Made by a program: the position numbers and the translations under genes
The notes under the pieces: model-generated
Seen by the model: the letters and a program-made list of their open reading frames with translations, nothing else
What the model was told of the DNA's origin: nothing
Databases searched by the model: none
Origin: Luteimonas gilva
GTDB taxonomy: Bacteria > Pseudomonadota > Gammaproteobacteria > Xanthomonadales > Xanthomonadaceae
Length of the DNA: 64,000 nt
Direction of reading: 5' to 3'
Assembly (NCBI RefSeq): GCF_005239095.1
Contig: NZ_SZUA01000001.1
Coordinates: forward strand, 274,848 to 338,847
Shown: positions 9,442-18,204 of the stretch, piece by piece
Layout of the letters: each line of letters starts with the position of its first letter
Numbering within the stretch: the stretch's first letter is position 1

Positions 9442-11127
9442 ATGAACCGCCGTTCCCGCGCGCCTAGCGATACCGTCATGCCGCCTGCCGTTCGCGAAGG
9501 GGTGCGCAACCAGCTCGAGCTGCTCTCGCAGATGATCGAGGACATCGCGGGCGAGTTGGCGTTGGATCCATTGCTCGGCCGCATCGTCGAGCGCGCCTGC
9601 AAGCTGATCGGCGCGGACGACGGCGTGATCGGCCTGTACGTGCGCGAAACCGATTCGATCCGCACCGCGGCCAGCTACAACATTCCGCAAGAACAATTGC
9701 GCGCCGTGCTGGCGCGCGGACACGGGCTCACCGGGCGCGTGCTGGAGCTGGATGCGCCGCTGCGCTGCCGCTACGGCGATTTGCCGCATCCCAGCCGCAC
9801 CGCCGCATTGGATATGGACATGATCGGCATGCCGATCCGCGCCCACGGCAAATTGATCGGCGTGTTCGGCATCGGCGTATGGCCGCCGCGCGAGTTCGCG
9901 CCGGATGCGCAGGATCTGCTGGACCTGTTCGCGCGCCACGCCGCGATCGCCATCGAGAACGCGCAGCGCTACGCCGAAGAGCAGCGCCGGGCGTCGCGGT
10001 TCGCGCTGATCGCACGGGTGGCCGCGATCGGGGCCACCGGCCCGGATTTGGACACGCTGCTGCAGCACGCGGCCGACGCGATCCACGAAACCCTCGAATA
10101 TCCGAACGTGGACATTCCGCTGATAGATCCCGAGCGGCCGGACACGCTGGTCATCCGGGTGCGCGGCGGCGACTATAAAAAGCTGATCCGGCACGAAGAC
10201 CGGTTGCCGATCGGCACCGGCATCATGGGCGCCGCCGTGCGCGAACGCCGCGTGCAACTGGTCAACGACGTCGCGCGGGATCCGCGCTATATCACGCCGC
10301 CCGGCGTGCGTCCGCCGCGGGCCGAGCTGGCCATCCCGATCCTGTACGGCGGGCGCGTGCTGGGTGTGCTCAACGTCGAAGCCGACCGCACGTTCGACGA
10401 ATTGGACCGGATCAGCTTGGAGATCGTGGCGGAGCACCTGGGCGTGGCGATCGTTAACGCGCGGCTGTTCGAGCGTTCGACCCAGGCGGCCTTGCTCGAA
10501 GAACGCCAGCGCCTGGCCCGCGACCTGCACGACAACGTCACTCAGATCCTCGCTTCGATGAGCCTGATCACCCAGTCGCTGGCCGAGGCCTGGCATCGCG
10601 ATCCGGCCGAAGGCGAACGCCGCGCGGTGCGGCTGAGCGAACTGGCGCAATTGGCGTTCGCGGAACTGCGCGGCTTATTGCGCGAACTATCGCCCGGCGC
10701 GTCCGCGGACCGGGCGTCGGCGGGCGCGGCGACCCCGCACGAATTGCCCGATGCGATGCGGCGCTTGCTCAAGGCCATGGTGCCCGCGCATATCCGCTTG
10801 AATCTCAATGCCGAAGGCTACCGGCCGCAGCTGCAGGCGCACGAGCACGCGATGCTGCGCGTCTGCCAGGAAGCGGCGTCCAACGCGGTGCGCCACGCCG
10901 AACCGAAGCGGATCGGCATCGTGCTGTCGGTCGACGCCAAAGCGCTGCGCTTGCGCGTTTGCGACGACGGCCGCGGCATTTCCGACCTCGCTGAGCCCGG
11001 CATGGGCTTGGCGAACATGCGCGAACGGCTTTACGAATTGGGCGGCGAGCTGCTGATCACCACCGGCACGCCGCACGGTACGCGCATCGATGCTTTTCTT
11101 CCGCGCGCCGATCGCGAATTGAATTGA
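9442..11127 (+). CDS. GAF-domain sensor histidine kinase (NarX/DegS class)
   Basis: A soluble kinase of 561 residues from ATG 9442. A longer in-frame reading from 9352 adds 30 unlikely residues, and ATG 9478 is another option. Two GAF domains (about 25-190 and 195-345) precede a HisKA_3 segment with the phosphoacceptor His363 in ERQRLARDLHDNVTQ. The C-terminal ATPase carries NAVRHA, CDDGRGI and GMGLANMRERL. There are no membrane segments, so it senses a cytoplasmic cue. The response regulator follows 10 bases later, and the two are surely a cognate pair. Signal unknown. Confidence 0.9.
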   Translation: MNRRSRAPSDTVMPPAVREGVRNQLELLSQMIEDIAGELALDPLLGRIVERACKLIGADDGVIGLYVRETDSIRTAASYNIPQEQLRAVLARGHGLTGRVLELDAPLRCRYGDLPHPSRTAALDMDMIGMPIRAHGKLIGVFGIGVWPPREFAPDAQDLLDLFARHAAIAIENAQRYAEEQRRASRFALIARVAAIGATGPDLDTLLQHAADAIHETLEYPNVDIPLIDPERPDTLVIRVRGGDYKKLIRHEDRLPIGTGIMGAAVRERRVQLVNDVARDPRYITPPGVRPPRAELAIPILYGGRVLGVLNVEADRTFDELDRISLEIVAEHLGVAIVNARLFERSTQAALLEERQRLARDLHDNVTQILASMSLITQSLAEAWHRDPAEGERRAVRLSELAQLAFAELRGLLRELSPGASADRASAGAATPHELPDAMRRLLKAMVPAHIRLNLNAEGYRPQLQAHEHAMLRVCQEAASNAVRHAEPKRIGIVLSVDAKALRLRVCDDGRGISDLAEPGMGLANMRERLYELGGELLITTGTPHGTRIDAFLPRADRELN

Positions 11128-11137
11128 GGAAATCCCA

Positions 11138-11776
11138 ATGAACGAGCAACCCATACGCATCCTGTTGGCCGACGACCACGCCGTGGTCAGGGAAGGGCTG
11201 CGCGGCCTGCTGGAACAACAGGCCGACATGCAAGTGATCGGGGAGGCCGAGAACGGCATCGCCGTGCTCGAGCGCTTGTCCGCGGATGCCCCCGACGTGG
11301 TGGTCTTGGACATGAAGATGCCGGGCCCGCCGGCGGTGGAGAACATCGCCGCGATCAAACGCGCGCGTCCGGCCGTCAACATCCTGGTGTTCACCAGCTA
11401 CGCCGAAGACTCGCAAGTGCGCGACGCCTTGGCTGCCGGCGCCACCGGCTATCTGCTCAAGGACGCGTTGCGCGACGATCTGGTGCGCGCGGTGCGCGAA
11501 GTCGCCGCCGGCCGCGCATGGCTGCATCCGCAAGCGCAGCGGCAAATGCTGGACTGGATGCGGCGCGCGCCGTCGCCGATCGACCGGTTGACCGCGCGCG
11601 AACGTTCGGTGCTGGCGCTGCTGGCCGAAGGCATGAGCAACAAGCAGATCGCGCGCCAGCTGGATCTGACCGAAGGCACGGTCAAGGGCTACGTCAGTCA
11701 GGTGCTGGACAAGCTCGGCGTGGCCGACCGCACGCAAGCGGCGCTGCTCGCGCACAAGGAAGGCATGGCCCACTGA
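11138..11776 (+). CDS. LuxR/NarL-family response regulator
   Basis: A 212-residue regulator with an N-terminal receiver (acidic pair in LLADDHAVV, phosphoacceptor Asp58 in VVVLDMKMPG, conserved Lys in GYLLKDA) and a C-terminal LuxR-type helix-turn-helix (LTARERSVLALLAEGMSNKQ, then LTEGTVKGYVSQVLDKLGV). A good ribosome site, GAGGAAATCCCA, precedes the ATG. It is the output partner of the histidine kinase immediately upstream; targets unknown. Confidence 0.95.
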   Translation: MNEQPIRILLADDHAVVREGLRGLLEQQADMQVIGEAENGIAVLERLSADAPDVVVLDMKMPGPPAVENIAAIKRARPAVNILVFTSYAEDSQVRDALAAGATGYLLKDALRDDLVRAVREVAAGRAWLHPQAQRQMLDWMRRAPSPIDRLTARERSVLALLAEGMSNKQIARQLDLTEGTVKGYVSQVLDKLGVADRTQAALLAHKEGMAH

Positions 11777-11983
11777 AGCCGGGGACACGAGAGGAAAAAA
11801 CTCTCCCGGGGCTGCCGTCGAGGGTGTCTGCCGAAGGCCGGGCCGCCGGGAGATAACCGGAATGCCGTACGTCGCGGCGGCGATTCTTGTCGGCCGCAAC
11901 GCTCGGTCAGATTGCGCCGCGGGCAGCGCGGCGAGTAGGCCGATGCGTGAGTGCTCGGCCATGACTTTGGTGGGTGCGGACAA

Positions 11984-12020
11984 ACGAAAAGGCCGAACCG
12001 CGACGCGGTCCGGCCTTTCG
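11984..12020 (-). terminator. Rho-independent terminator after tRNA-Ala
   Basis: AAAGGCCGGACCGCGTCGCG on the minus strand pairs with the following GGTTCGGCCTTTT to form a strong GC hairpin (about 11988-12018), with a short T run reading toward lower coordinates. It sits directly behind the 3' end of the tRNA-Ala gene. Confidence 0.75.
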
Positions 12021-12026
12021 TAAGCG

Positions 12027-12102
<76 letters not shown>

Positions 12103-12407
12103 ACGAAGCGCGCAATTCTAGCGGCCTGCGAGCGAGGGCGCTAGACGTGCGTTTCGGCGTCGCGTCGTGGCGCGTGCCGACAGTAGTCGCGTCGGCGGTC
12201 TGCCGCGCGATGTTCGAGTCTTGCGACGTTTGCCTTCATCGCCGTCATCCCGGCGAAAGCCGGGATCCAGGACGACGGAACTCTCGCTGCGACTAGCTGG
12301 ATCCGGCTTCCGCCGGGGTGACGGTTGGAAGAATCCCGCTGGAGCGACGCCCGGCAGAAGCTGAGGTCAATGAGCCTATTCAGTCTTTGGAGGCCGCTTA
12401 GGAGGCA
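12103..12407. other. Gene-free stretch between tRNA-Ala and the padR promoter
   Basis: I see no coding sequence here. The stretch holds a pair of palindromes of the CCCGGCGAAAGCCGGG family (12243-12324) and an unremarkable GC-rich remainder; the promoter of the padR gene begins at its right end. Confidence 0.6.
12243..12324. repeat. Paired palindromes, TCCCGGCGAAAGCCGGGA type
   Basis: A forward copy (GTCATCCCGGCGAAAGCCGG from 12243) and a diverged reverse copy (CTGGATCCGGCTTCCGCCGG from 12297) face each other, matching the layout at 2874-2975. Confidence 0.8.
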
Positions 12408-12444
12408 TTGACATACTGTGCGATGCAATGTACTGTTCATTACA
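12408..12444 (+). promoter_or_regulatory. Promoter with overlapping operator-like palindrome for the padR operon
   Basis: TTGACA (12408-12413) lies 17 bases before TACTGT (12431-12436), a perfect -35 with a weak -10 at the standard spacing. Overlapping the -10 is a near-perfect palindrome TGTACTGTTCATTACA (12429-12444, 7-bp arms with one mismatch), of the TGTA...TACA type bound by PadR-family repressors. The arrangement predicts autorepression of the operon that starts at 12464. Binding itself is inferred. Confidence 0.6.
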
Positions 12445-12463
12445 CGTTACAGGGCGAAGCACT

Positions 12464-12808
12464 GTGGATACTCGCGAAAACCCGACTCCGAAGCTGGAGC
12501 TCGAACTACGACGCGGAGCGCTGGTGCTGGCGGTGCTTTCCCAGCTCCGGCAGGCGCAATACGGCTATTCGCTGCGCCAGGCCTTGGCGCAGCGTGGCAT
12601 GTCGATCGAGGAGGGGACGCTTTACCCCTTGCTCCGCCGGCTGGAAGGCCAGGGCGTCCTGGCTTCGGAATGGCGGATCGAGGAAGGCCCGCCGCGACGC
12701 TACTACCGCTTGAACGACGCGGGCGAGGCGCTGCTCGCTGAACTGACGGTGTCCTGGAACGCCCTCGCGGCGACGATGGCCGGTTTACTGGAAGGGGATG
12801 GGAAATGA
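12464..12808 (+). CDS. PadR-family transcriptional regulator
   Basis: A 114-residue winged-helix protein. The core (LRRGALVLAVLSQLRQAQYGYSLRQAL, then EEGTLYPLLRRLEGQGVL, then PRRYYRLNDAGEALL) is the PadR signature. I place the start at GTG 12464 because an ATG at 12428 would lie inside the promoter/operator described at 12408-12444. It overlaps the following membrane-protein gene by 4 bases (ATGA, 12805-12808). PadR proteins typically repress the operon they belong to, and the pairing with a membrane protein is a common arrangement. Confidence 0.85.
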   Translation: MDTRENPTPKLELELRRGALVLAVLSQLRQAQYGYSLRQALAQRGMSIEEGTLYPLLRRLEGQGVLASEWRIEEGPPRRYYRLNDAGEALLAELTVSWNALAATMAGLLEGDGK

Positions 12809-13713
12809 GTACGAACGACGTGATCGAGGCCTATGTGGTGGACGTCATCCGCCGCGTGCCGCGCAAGGAACGCGGCGAGATCGGTTTCGAGCTGCGCGGC
12901 CTGCTGGCCGAGATGCTCGCCGATCGCGCGCAATCGGAAGGCAAGGCTGCCGACGACGCCATGGTGCTGGCCATGCTGCGCGAATTCGGAACGCCGGCGG
13001 AAGTCGGCGCGCGCTACCGTCCGCCGGGCACGACCATCATTCCGGCCGATCAGACCAAGACTTTCGCGCTGACGGCGCTAGGCGGCCTCGGTTTGCAATG
13101 GGCTTTGACGCTGCCCCGCGTGTTCGAAGGCCAGCCGCTCGTTGCCTGGTGGTTCACCTGGGGCCTGGGATCGTTCTGGTGGCCCGGCTTCATGGTGACG
13201 ATGGCGATCGTCGCCGCGGCCGTGCGGAAGACCGGGTTGTTTAAGCCGACCTGGCGGCCGCGCGTCGTCGATCCGGACCGGATCGAACGTCTGCCTTCGA
13301 TCTTCGGCCTGGTCTGCATCGCGGTCGCCGTGGCGTTCATGGTCTGCTTGCCTTGGATAGCGAATGCGATGCCCGGTCCGTTTCCGCAAATCTTCGCTTT
13401 CGATGCCGCCTTCCTGCGCACACGCGCCCCGTTCGCCTTGTTGTTGTGGGCCGGCTACTTCGCGGTGAGGCTCGCGGTGCTTTCGAAAGGACGCTGGTCG
13501 TCGTTGATGCGGCGATTGGAAACCGGCTTGAGCCTGGCGTTCGCCGCGCTGCTGGTCTGGTGGATCGCCGCGGGCGACATCTTCCAGGCCAAGCCGACCG
13601 ACGACGGCGCGAAGGCGGCGCTGGTTTTGGTCGTCGCCTTAATCGTCGTGAGCCTGCTCTACGAAGCGTTCCGCGGGCGTCCGCAGATACGCGCCCCGAA
13701 GATCGCCGGCTGA
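12805..13713 (+). CDS. PadR-associated multi-pass membrane protein
   Basis: A 302-residue protein with a soluble, helical N-terminal segment of about 85 residues (RRVPRKERGEIGFELRGLLAEML...REFGTPAEVGARYRP) followed by about seven hydrophobic helices. The N-terminal part resembles the HAAS/DUF1700-type segment often encoded next to PadR regulators. It is translationally coupled to padR. The role is unknown; by analogy it may be a membrane sensor or envelope-stress component controlled by the regulator. Confidence 0.75.
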   Translation: MSTNDVIEAYVVDVIRRVPRKERGEIGFELRGLLAEMLADRAQSEGKAADDAMVLAMLREFGTPAEVGARYRPPGTTIIPADQTKTFALTALGGLGLQWALTLPRVFEGQPLVAWWFTWGLGSFWWPGFMVTMAIVAAAVRKTGLFKPTWRPRVVDPDRIERLPSIFGLVCIAVAVAFMVCLPWIANAMPGPFPQIFAFDAAFLRTRAPFALLLWAGYFAVRLAVLSKGRWSSLMRRLETGLSLAFAALLVWWIAAGDIFQAKPTDDGAKAALVLVVALIVVSLLYEAFRGRPQIRAPKIAG

Positions 13714-13803
13714 CACGCAGCCGCATTCCCGAATCTCCATTTCGAATGAGTCTTCGCCGTGCTTCGCGCATATCTGGTTTCGCTCGCCTTGCGAGATTTT
13801 GAA

Positions 13804-13970
13804 GCCCTCTCCCGCTTGCGGGAGAGGGTTGGGCGAGGGCGCGCGGACGCGAAGACCGCGACAGGCAATCGGTATCCGATGCTCTCGGGTTCCCGCTCCA
13901 GAAGGGTTTGACGCGTCGGCTATCACGCGCGCCCTCACCCCAGCCCTCTCCCGCAAGCGGGAGAGGGAGC
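13804..13970. repeat. Two facing copies of the CCCTCTCCCGC palindrome family
   Basis: CCCTCTCCCGCTTGCGGGAG with the tail TTGGGCGAGGGCGCGCGG (13804-13847) faces its reverse complement (13926-13970). The same element, including the conserved GGTGAGGGCGCGCGG tail, occurs singly at 31001 and 40042. The pair lies between two convergent genes and could form one long hairpin. The rest of this 266-base gap shows no gene. Confidence 0.85.
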
Positions 13971-13979
13971 GCTACAGCT

Positions 13980-15227
13980 TCAGACCGATTCCGACGCGGT
14001 GTCCGGCGGCGCGTCCTTGGCCACGACGCTGGTCGCGGCCAGATCGGCGGTGACGTTGCCGAGCGTGGCGAACACGTCGGGGATGGTGTCCACCGCCAAC
14101 AGGATGCCCAGCGGTTCCACCGGCAAACCCATCGCCTGCGTTACCGGCATATTGGTCGCCATGAAACTGGCCTGCCCGGGCAGGCCGACCGAACCCATGC
14201 TGATCACCACCGACAATGCGATGCCCACCGTCCATTGCGCGATGCTCAAATCGGTGCCGAACACCCAGGCGATGAAGGCGACCACGCTGATGTACTGCAC
14301 CGGACTGTTGATCCGGAACAGCGACACCGCCATCGGCAGCACCAGCGAAGTCACCGGCAACGGGTAGCCGAGCCGGGCGCGCGCGCTTTCGATCATCGCC
14401 GGCAACGAAGCCAGCGAGGATTGCGTGCTCGTGGCCACGACCTGCGCCGGCAGGATCGCCGCGGCGAAGCGCCGCAGGTGCGCGCCGCCGAAGAACACGG
14501 CGACCGGATACATCAGCAAGGTCACCGAGAAATAGATGATGCATTGCAGAGCGATGTAATAGCCCAGCGCGCTGATCATGCTCAGTCCGACCCGCGCGCA
14601 GACCGCGAACACCAGCGCGAACACGCCCAGCGGCGCCGCCCAAAGCACCCAGCGCACGATCACAATCATCGCGTCGCTCACCGTCTGCAGCAGGTCGATC
14701 ATCCGCGCGCGGCGCTCGCCGTCGACGCGGGTGAGGGCGAAGCCGAAGAACAGGGCGAACACCACCAGCGGCAGCATCGCGCTCTGCGCGGCGGCGGCGA
14801 TGGCGTTGCTGGGCACGATGGAAGCGATCCAATCCGACAAGGACGTCGGCGCCGCCGCTGCGACCGCCGTGCCGGTGGCGTGCAGGCGTTCGGCGAGCAG
14901 CGGGTCGCGCGGCACCAGCGACAGCAGAAAGGTCGATGCGACCGCGGTGAAGGCGGCCGCGGCGGCGAGCAGCACGACGAACACGAGCATCGCCTTGCGC
15001 GCGGTGCGCCCGGAAGCGGCCGCGTTGCTGGCGGTGTTCACGCCGATCACCACCAGCGCCGCCACCAGCGGCACTACCGTCATCTGCAGCGCGCTCAGCC
15101 ACAAGCGTCCGATCGGTTGCACCACGTCCGCGGCGCGGGTCGCGAAGGCGGGATCCCACAACGCCAGCAGCAGGCCGGAGACGGCGGCCACGATCAAGGC
15201 CAGCAGAACGCGGGTGGTCAGGGACAT
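13980..15227 (-). CDS. Dicarboxylate/amino acid:cation symporter (DAACS family)
   Basis: A 415-residue inner-membrane transporter with about eight helices plus re-entrant loops. Family blocks are visible: LQMTVVPLVAALVVIGV, the serine-rich hairpin VVATSTQSSLASLPAMI and the GSVGLPGQASFMATN segment. GltP/DctA relatives take up glutamate, aspartate or C4-dicarboxylates with H+ or Na+. The ribosome site AGGAAACCGC precedes ATG. It is last in the minus-strand array that includes a dipeptide epimerase producing L-Ala-L-Glu, so glutamate or a related compound is a reasonable guess. Confidence 0.9.
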   Translation of the reverse strand: MSLTTRVLLALIVAAVSGLLLALWDPAFATRAADVVQPIGRLWLSALQMTVVPLVAALVVIGVNTASNAAASGRTARKAMLVFVVLLAAAAAFTAVASTFLLSLVPRDPLLAERLHATGTAVAAAAPTSLSDWIASIVPSNAIAAAAQSAMLPLVVFALFFGFALTRVDGERRARMIDLLQTVSDAMIVIVRWVLWAAPLGVFALVFAVCARVGLSMISALGYYIALQCIIYFSVTLLMYPVAVFFGGAHLRRFAAAILPAQVVATSTQSSLASLPAMIESARARLGYPLPVTSLVLPMAVSLFRINSPVQYISVVAFIAWVFGTDLSIAQWTVGIALSVVISMGSVGLPGQASFMATNMPVTQAMGLPVEPLGILLAVDTIPDVFATLGNVTADLAATSVVAKDAPPDTASESV

Positions 15228-15269
15228 GCGGTTTCCTGTCGTCGGCGTGGTGGTGGTCGGCGTCCTGCG

Positions 15270-16016
15270 CTAGGGCAGATGCCAGGAAGTTTTAAGGCGC
15301 GCGTGCTCGGCCCGCGGCAGCAGGACGAACACCGGATGCGATTCCGGCCTCAGCCAAGCGTAAAGGCGTTCCATCGCCGGTTCGGCCATCGCCGTGCAGC
15401 CGGCCGTCGTCTCGCCGGGCGCCTTCCACAAATGGGCGAAGATGCAACTGCCGGCGTTCGGTTTCGCCCGCGGGTTGTGTTCGATGACGAAGCCGAGCTT
15501 GTAGCGCTGGTCGCCGGGTTTGCGCAGGTCCAAGCGCATCGGCTCGCTCGATCCGGCCACGGCCGCTTCGCCGACCTCGCGCGCATCGACGATCTTGTTG
15601 TAGAGCGGCGATGCCGGCACGTCCATGCAATAGCTGCTGGCGGACATCGCGGCGTAGGGCAGGGCGGTGTCGGCGGAAGGCGAGTAACCGAATGCGGTGC
15701 CGATGGCGAACACGCCCGCGGGCGCGCGGCCGTCGCCTTCGCGCTTGATCGGGCCGTTGTTTTGTTCGGGATGCAGGCCCAGACCCCAGGCGGAGCCGGC
15801 GCGGCCGACGGTGATGCGCGTCGCTTGGCCGATCTCGCGCCAGCTCGATCCGTCGCGCTCATAGGTGCGCAGTTCGCCGACGGTGGCGTTCCAGTCGGGC
15901 GTGGTGACCAGGACCAGTTGTTGGGCGTTGGACCATGCGGCCGGTGCCTCTTTCCGATTCAAGTGCCGACTACAGCCCCCTGCGACCAACGCAGCGAATA
16001 GGATCAGACACGACAC
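15270..16016 (-). CDS. L,D-transpeptidase-like (YkuD-type) lipoprotein
   Basis: The C-terminal half carries the catalytic block CIFAHLWKAPGETTAGCTAM, with His and Cys of the ErfK/YbiS/YkuD fold in the variant spacing of the family that ends in AGCTAM. The N terminus has a lipobox (LFAALVAGGC), predicting an exported, lipid-anchored protein. I take GTG 16016 as start (248 residues), but this removes the arginine expected before the signal helix. The frame stays open upstream through a repeat element (16032-16201), so the original start may have been lost there. It probably acts on peptidoglycan or a related peptide substrate. Confidence 0.75.
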   Translation of the reverse strand: MSCLILFAALVAGGCSRHLNRKEAPAAWSNAQQLVLVTTPDWNATVGELRTYERDGSSWREIGQATRITVGRAGSAWGLGLHPEQNNGPIKREGDGRAPAGVFAIGTAFGYSPSADTALPYAAMSASSYCMDVPASPLYNKIVDAREVGEAAVAGSSEPMRLDLRKPGDQRYKLGFVIEHNPRAKPNAGSCIFAHLWKAPGETTAGCTAMAEPAMERLYAWLRPESHPVFVLLPRAEHARLKTSWHLP

Positions 16017-16031
16017 AACGATCCGGAGGAT

Positions 16032-16201
16032 CTCCCTCCTTTGAAAAAGGGTGAAGCAGCGCGTTTGCGAACCAAAGGTTCGCGCGCTGATGAACGCCCG
16101 CAGGCTGTGCCTGCGGGCCGGGCAGGTCGGGGAGGATTTGCTCTTCGGTCCGCGAAGAGCAAAAGCAAATCCCCCTTGATCCCGCTTTTTCAAAGGGGGA
16201 A
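16032..16201. repeat. Composite repeat, TTTGAAAAAGGG...CTTTTTCAAAGGGGG type
   Basis: The outer arms CCTCCTTTGAAAAAGGG and CCCGCTTTTTCAAAGGGGG enclose smaller hairpins, among them TTTGCTCTTCGGTCCGCGAA with GAGCAAA and CCCGCAGGCTGTGCCTGCGGG. A related composite lies at 51524-51614 and a half copy at 42341-42362. It sits immediately before the L,D-transpeptidase start and after the end of the RpiR gene. Confidence 0.8.
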
Positions 16202-16234
16202 ACAGCGGGTGCGATGGGGCTTGGTGCGACGTTG

Positions 16235-17080
16235 TCATGGCTCGAGCATAAGCTGGATCCGCTCCCGATTGGCGTCCAGCCGCGCCATCCGGTCGCCGTC
16301 CTCGCACAACAGCACGAAGATCAGATCCAACAGGTGCTGCAAAGCGGTCTGGTACAGCAGCGGCTCGATATGGGCGCGCTCGTCGTGGGCGGAGACCAGC
16401 AGCGACAGTTCGGCGTGCGCGCGCAGCGGATTGGCGGTGTGGCGGGTGACCGACACGACCTTGCCCTTGCGCTCATGGAATTGGCGCGCGATCTGGCTCA
16501 GCGCGACCTGGTTGCCGTGCTCGGAAAAGGCCAGCAGCACGTCCCCGGGATTGGCGGCGGAAACGCTGGTGGCCATCAGCACCGGATCGAAATGGTGCAC
16601 GGTCAGAATCCCCAGCAGCGACAGCTTCAGCGCGAAGGCGCGCGCGGCGACGCCGTCCTCGTCCAACCCGATCACGAACACGCGACCCGCGCCGGCGACG
16701 GCATCGGCGATCGCATCGATCCGGTCGGGCGGGTTGATCAGCCGAGTTTCCTCTTCGGCGCGCGCTTTCTGCCGCCACAGGCTTTCGGCCAGCGCGCCGT
16801 GCGGATCGTCCGCCGCCGACGGCGCGCCGTGCTGCTCTTCGTTGCCGTTGCTGCGCGCGATCGCTTCGCCGACCGAGTACTTCAGGTCCGGATAGCCCTT
16901 GAATCCCAGCTTCTGGCTGAACTTGACCACGCTCGACTGGCTGATCCCGAGCGCGCTGGCCAATTGCTGCGACGAATAGTCGCGCAGCAGATGCGCGTTC
17001 TCCAGGATGTAGTCGGCGATGCGGCGCTCGATCGCCGACATCTGGTCGCGCTCGGATCGGATCTTCAGCAGCGGCGACAT
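16235..17080 (-). CDS. MurR/RpiR-family transcriptional regulator
   Basis: A 281-residue regulator with an N-terminal RpiR helix-turn-helix (LRDYSSQQLASALGISQSSV, VKFSQKLGFKGYPDLK) and a C-terminal SIS sugar-isomerase-type domain (RVFVIGLDEDGVAARAFALK...PGDVLLAFSEHGNQVAL). The start ATG 17080 lies 10 bases after the epimerase stop; a longer reading into that gene is rejected. SIS domains bind phosphosugars or related ligands, and MurR senses MurNAc-6-phosphate. The cell-wall-peptide neighbourhood makes a peptidoglycan-derived ligand plausible but unproven. Confidence 0.9.
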   Translation of the reverse strand: MSPLLKIRSERDQMSAIERRIADYILENAHLLRDYSSQQLASALGISQSSVVKFSQKLGFKGYPDLKYSVGEAIARSNGNEEQHGAPSAADDPHGALAESLWRQKARAEEETRLINPPDRIDAIADAVAGAGRVFVIGLDEDGVAARAFALKLSLLGILTVHHFDPVLMATSVSAANPGDVLLAFSEHGNQVALSQIARQFHERKGKVVSVTRHTANPLRAHAELSLLVSAHDERAHIEPLLYQTALQHLLDLIFVLLCEDGDRMARLDANRERIQLMLEP

Positions 17081-17090
17081 GGCGTCGGGC

Positions 17091-18188
17091 TCAGACTTCG
17101 ATCGGTTCCAGCCCGCGGATCTCGCGGATGCCCAGGCCGGGCGCATCGGTCACCGAGATCTCGGACTCGTTGAAGATCACGCCGCCGTCGACCGGGTTGA
17201 ACTTGCTCAGCGAAGGCCCGTCCAGGTCGACCTTGGTGATCACGTTGGCCTTGGCCACCGCCACGTGCACCGCCGCGGCGACGCTGATGCTGGTTTCCAG
17301 CATGCATCCGATCATGCATTCCACGCCGTACAGCGCGGCGATGTCGGCGATCCGGATCGCGTTGGAGATGCCGCCGGTCTTCATTAATTTGATGTTGATG
17401 ATGTCGGCGGCGCGCAGTTTGATCAGTTCGACCACTTCCATCGGCCCGAATACGCTTTCGTCGGCCATCACAGGCGTGTGGACGCGGTCGGTGACGTATT
17501 TCAGGCCGTCGATGTCCTGCGCCTTCACCGGCTGCTCCAGCAGTTCCAGCAGCACGCCGGCGTCTTCCAGCGTATGCATCGCGTAGACCGCCTGCTTGGC
17601 GGTCCAGCCTTGGTTCGCGTCCAGGCGGAGCAGGGCGCGGCCCTCGACCGCGGCGTAGATCGCCTTGACCCGTTCGATGTCCAGGCCGATGTCCTTGCCG
17701 ACTTTGATCTTCAGCGATTCGAAGCCGCGGTCCACCGCGGCGATGGAATCGGCGACCATCTTGTCGATGTAGTCGACGCTGATGGTGATGTCGGTGGTGA
17801 TCACCGGGTCGCCGCCGCCGAGCATCTTGTACAGCGGCGCGCCGTACAGCTGGCCGAACAAGTCGTAGACCGCGATCTCGACCGCGGCCTTGGCGCTGGT
17901 GTTCTTCTCCAGCGCGGTCTGGATCAATTGGGTAATGCGGTTGAGATTGGCGATCTCCTGGCCGATCAGGCGCGGGGCGATGAACTTGTCGATCGCCTCG
18001 ACGATGGAACCGTGGGTGTCGCCGGTGATCACCGCCGTGGCCGGCGCTTCGCCGTAGCCGATGTTGCCGGTGTCGGTGTGGATCTGGACGACGATGTCCT
18101 CGACCGTCTCCACCGTGCGCAGCGCGGTTTTGAACGGCGTCTTCAGCGGCACCCGCAACATGCCGAACTTGATCTGCGTGATCTTCAT
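17091..18188 (-). CDS. Dipeptide epimerase (L-Ala-D/L-Glu epimerase type)
   Basis: A 365-residue enolase-superfamily enzyme. Catalytic Lys160/Lys162 (SLKIKVG), metal ligands Asp190 (RLDANQG), Glu218 (LLEQP) and Asp243 (MADES), and Lys267 (INIKLMKTGG) all fall at family positions. The DxD pair in KVDLDGP is the dipeptide amino-group signature of L-Ala-D/L-Glu epimerases. It converts L-Ala-D-Glu from murein peptides to L-Ala-L-Glu, which ordinary peptidases can hydrolyse. It lies 16 bases downstream of an NlpC/P60 peptidase gene, a functional match, since such peptidases release L-Ala-D-Glu. Confidence 0.9.
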   Translation of the reverse strand: MKITQIKFGMLRVPLKTPFKTALRTVETVEDIVVQIHTDTGNIGYGEAPATAVITGDTHGSIVEAIDKFIAPRLIGQEIANLNRITQLIQTALEKNTSAKAAVEIAVYDLFGQLYGAPLYKMLGGGDPVITTDITISVDYIDKMVADSIAAVDRGFESLKIKVGKDIGLDIERVKAIYAAVEGRALLRLDANQGWTAKQAVYAMHTLEDAGVLLELLEQPVKAQDIDGLKYVTDRVHTPVMADESVFGPMEVVELIKLRAADIINIKLMKTGGISNAIRIADIAALYGVECMIGCMLETSISVAAAVHVAVAKANVITKVDLDGPSLSKFNPVDGGVIFNESEISVTDAPGLGIREIRGLEPIEV

Positions 18189-18204
18189 CTTGTCGTCTGG
18201 TCCC

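Noticed and set aside
7123-10650. Very long minus-strand open frame (1175 codons) opposite the TonB receptor and kinase genes
   Set aside because: Composition is arginine/alanine/glutamine-rich with no domain, and it lies antisense to two clearly conserved genes. Long antisense frames are expected at this GC content.
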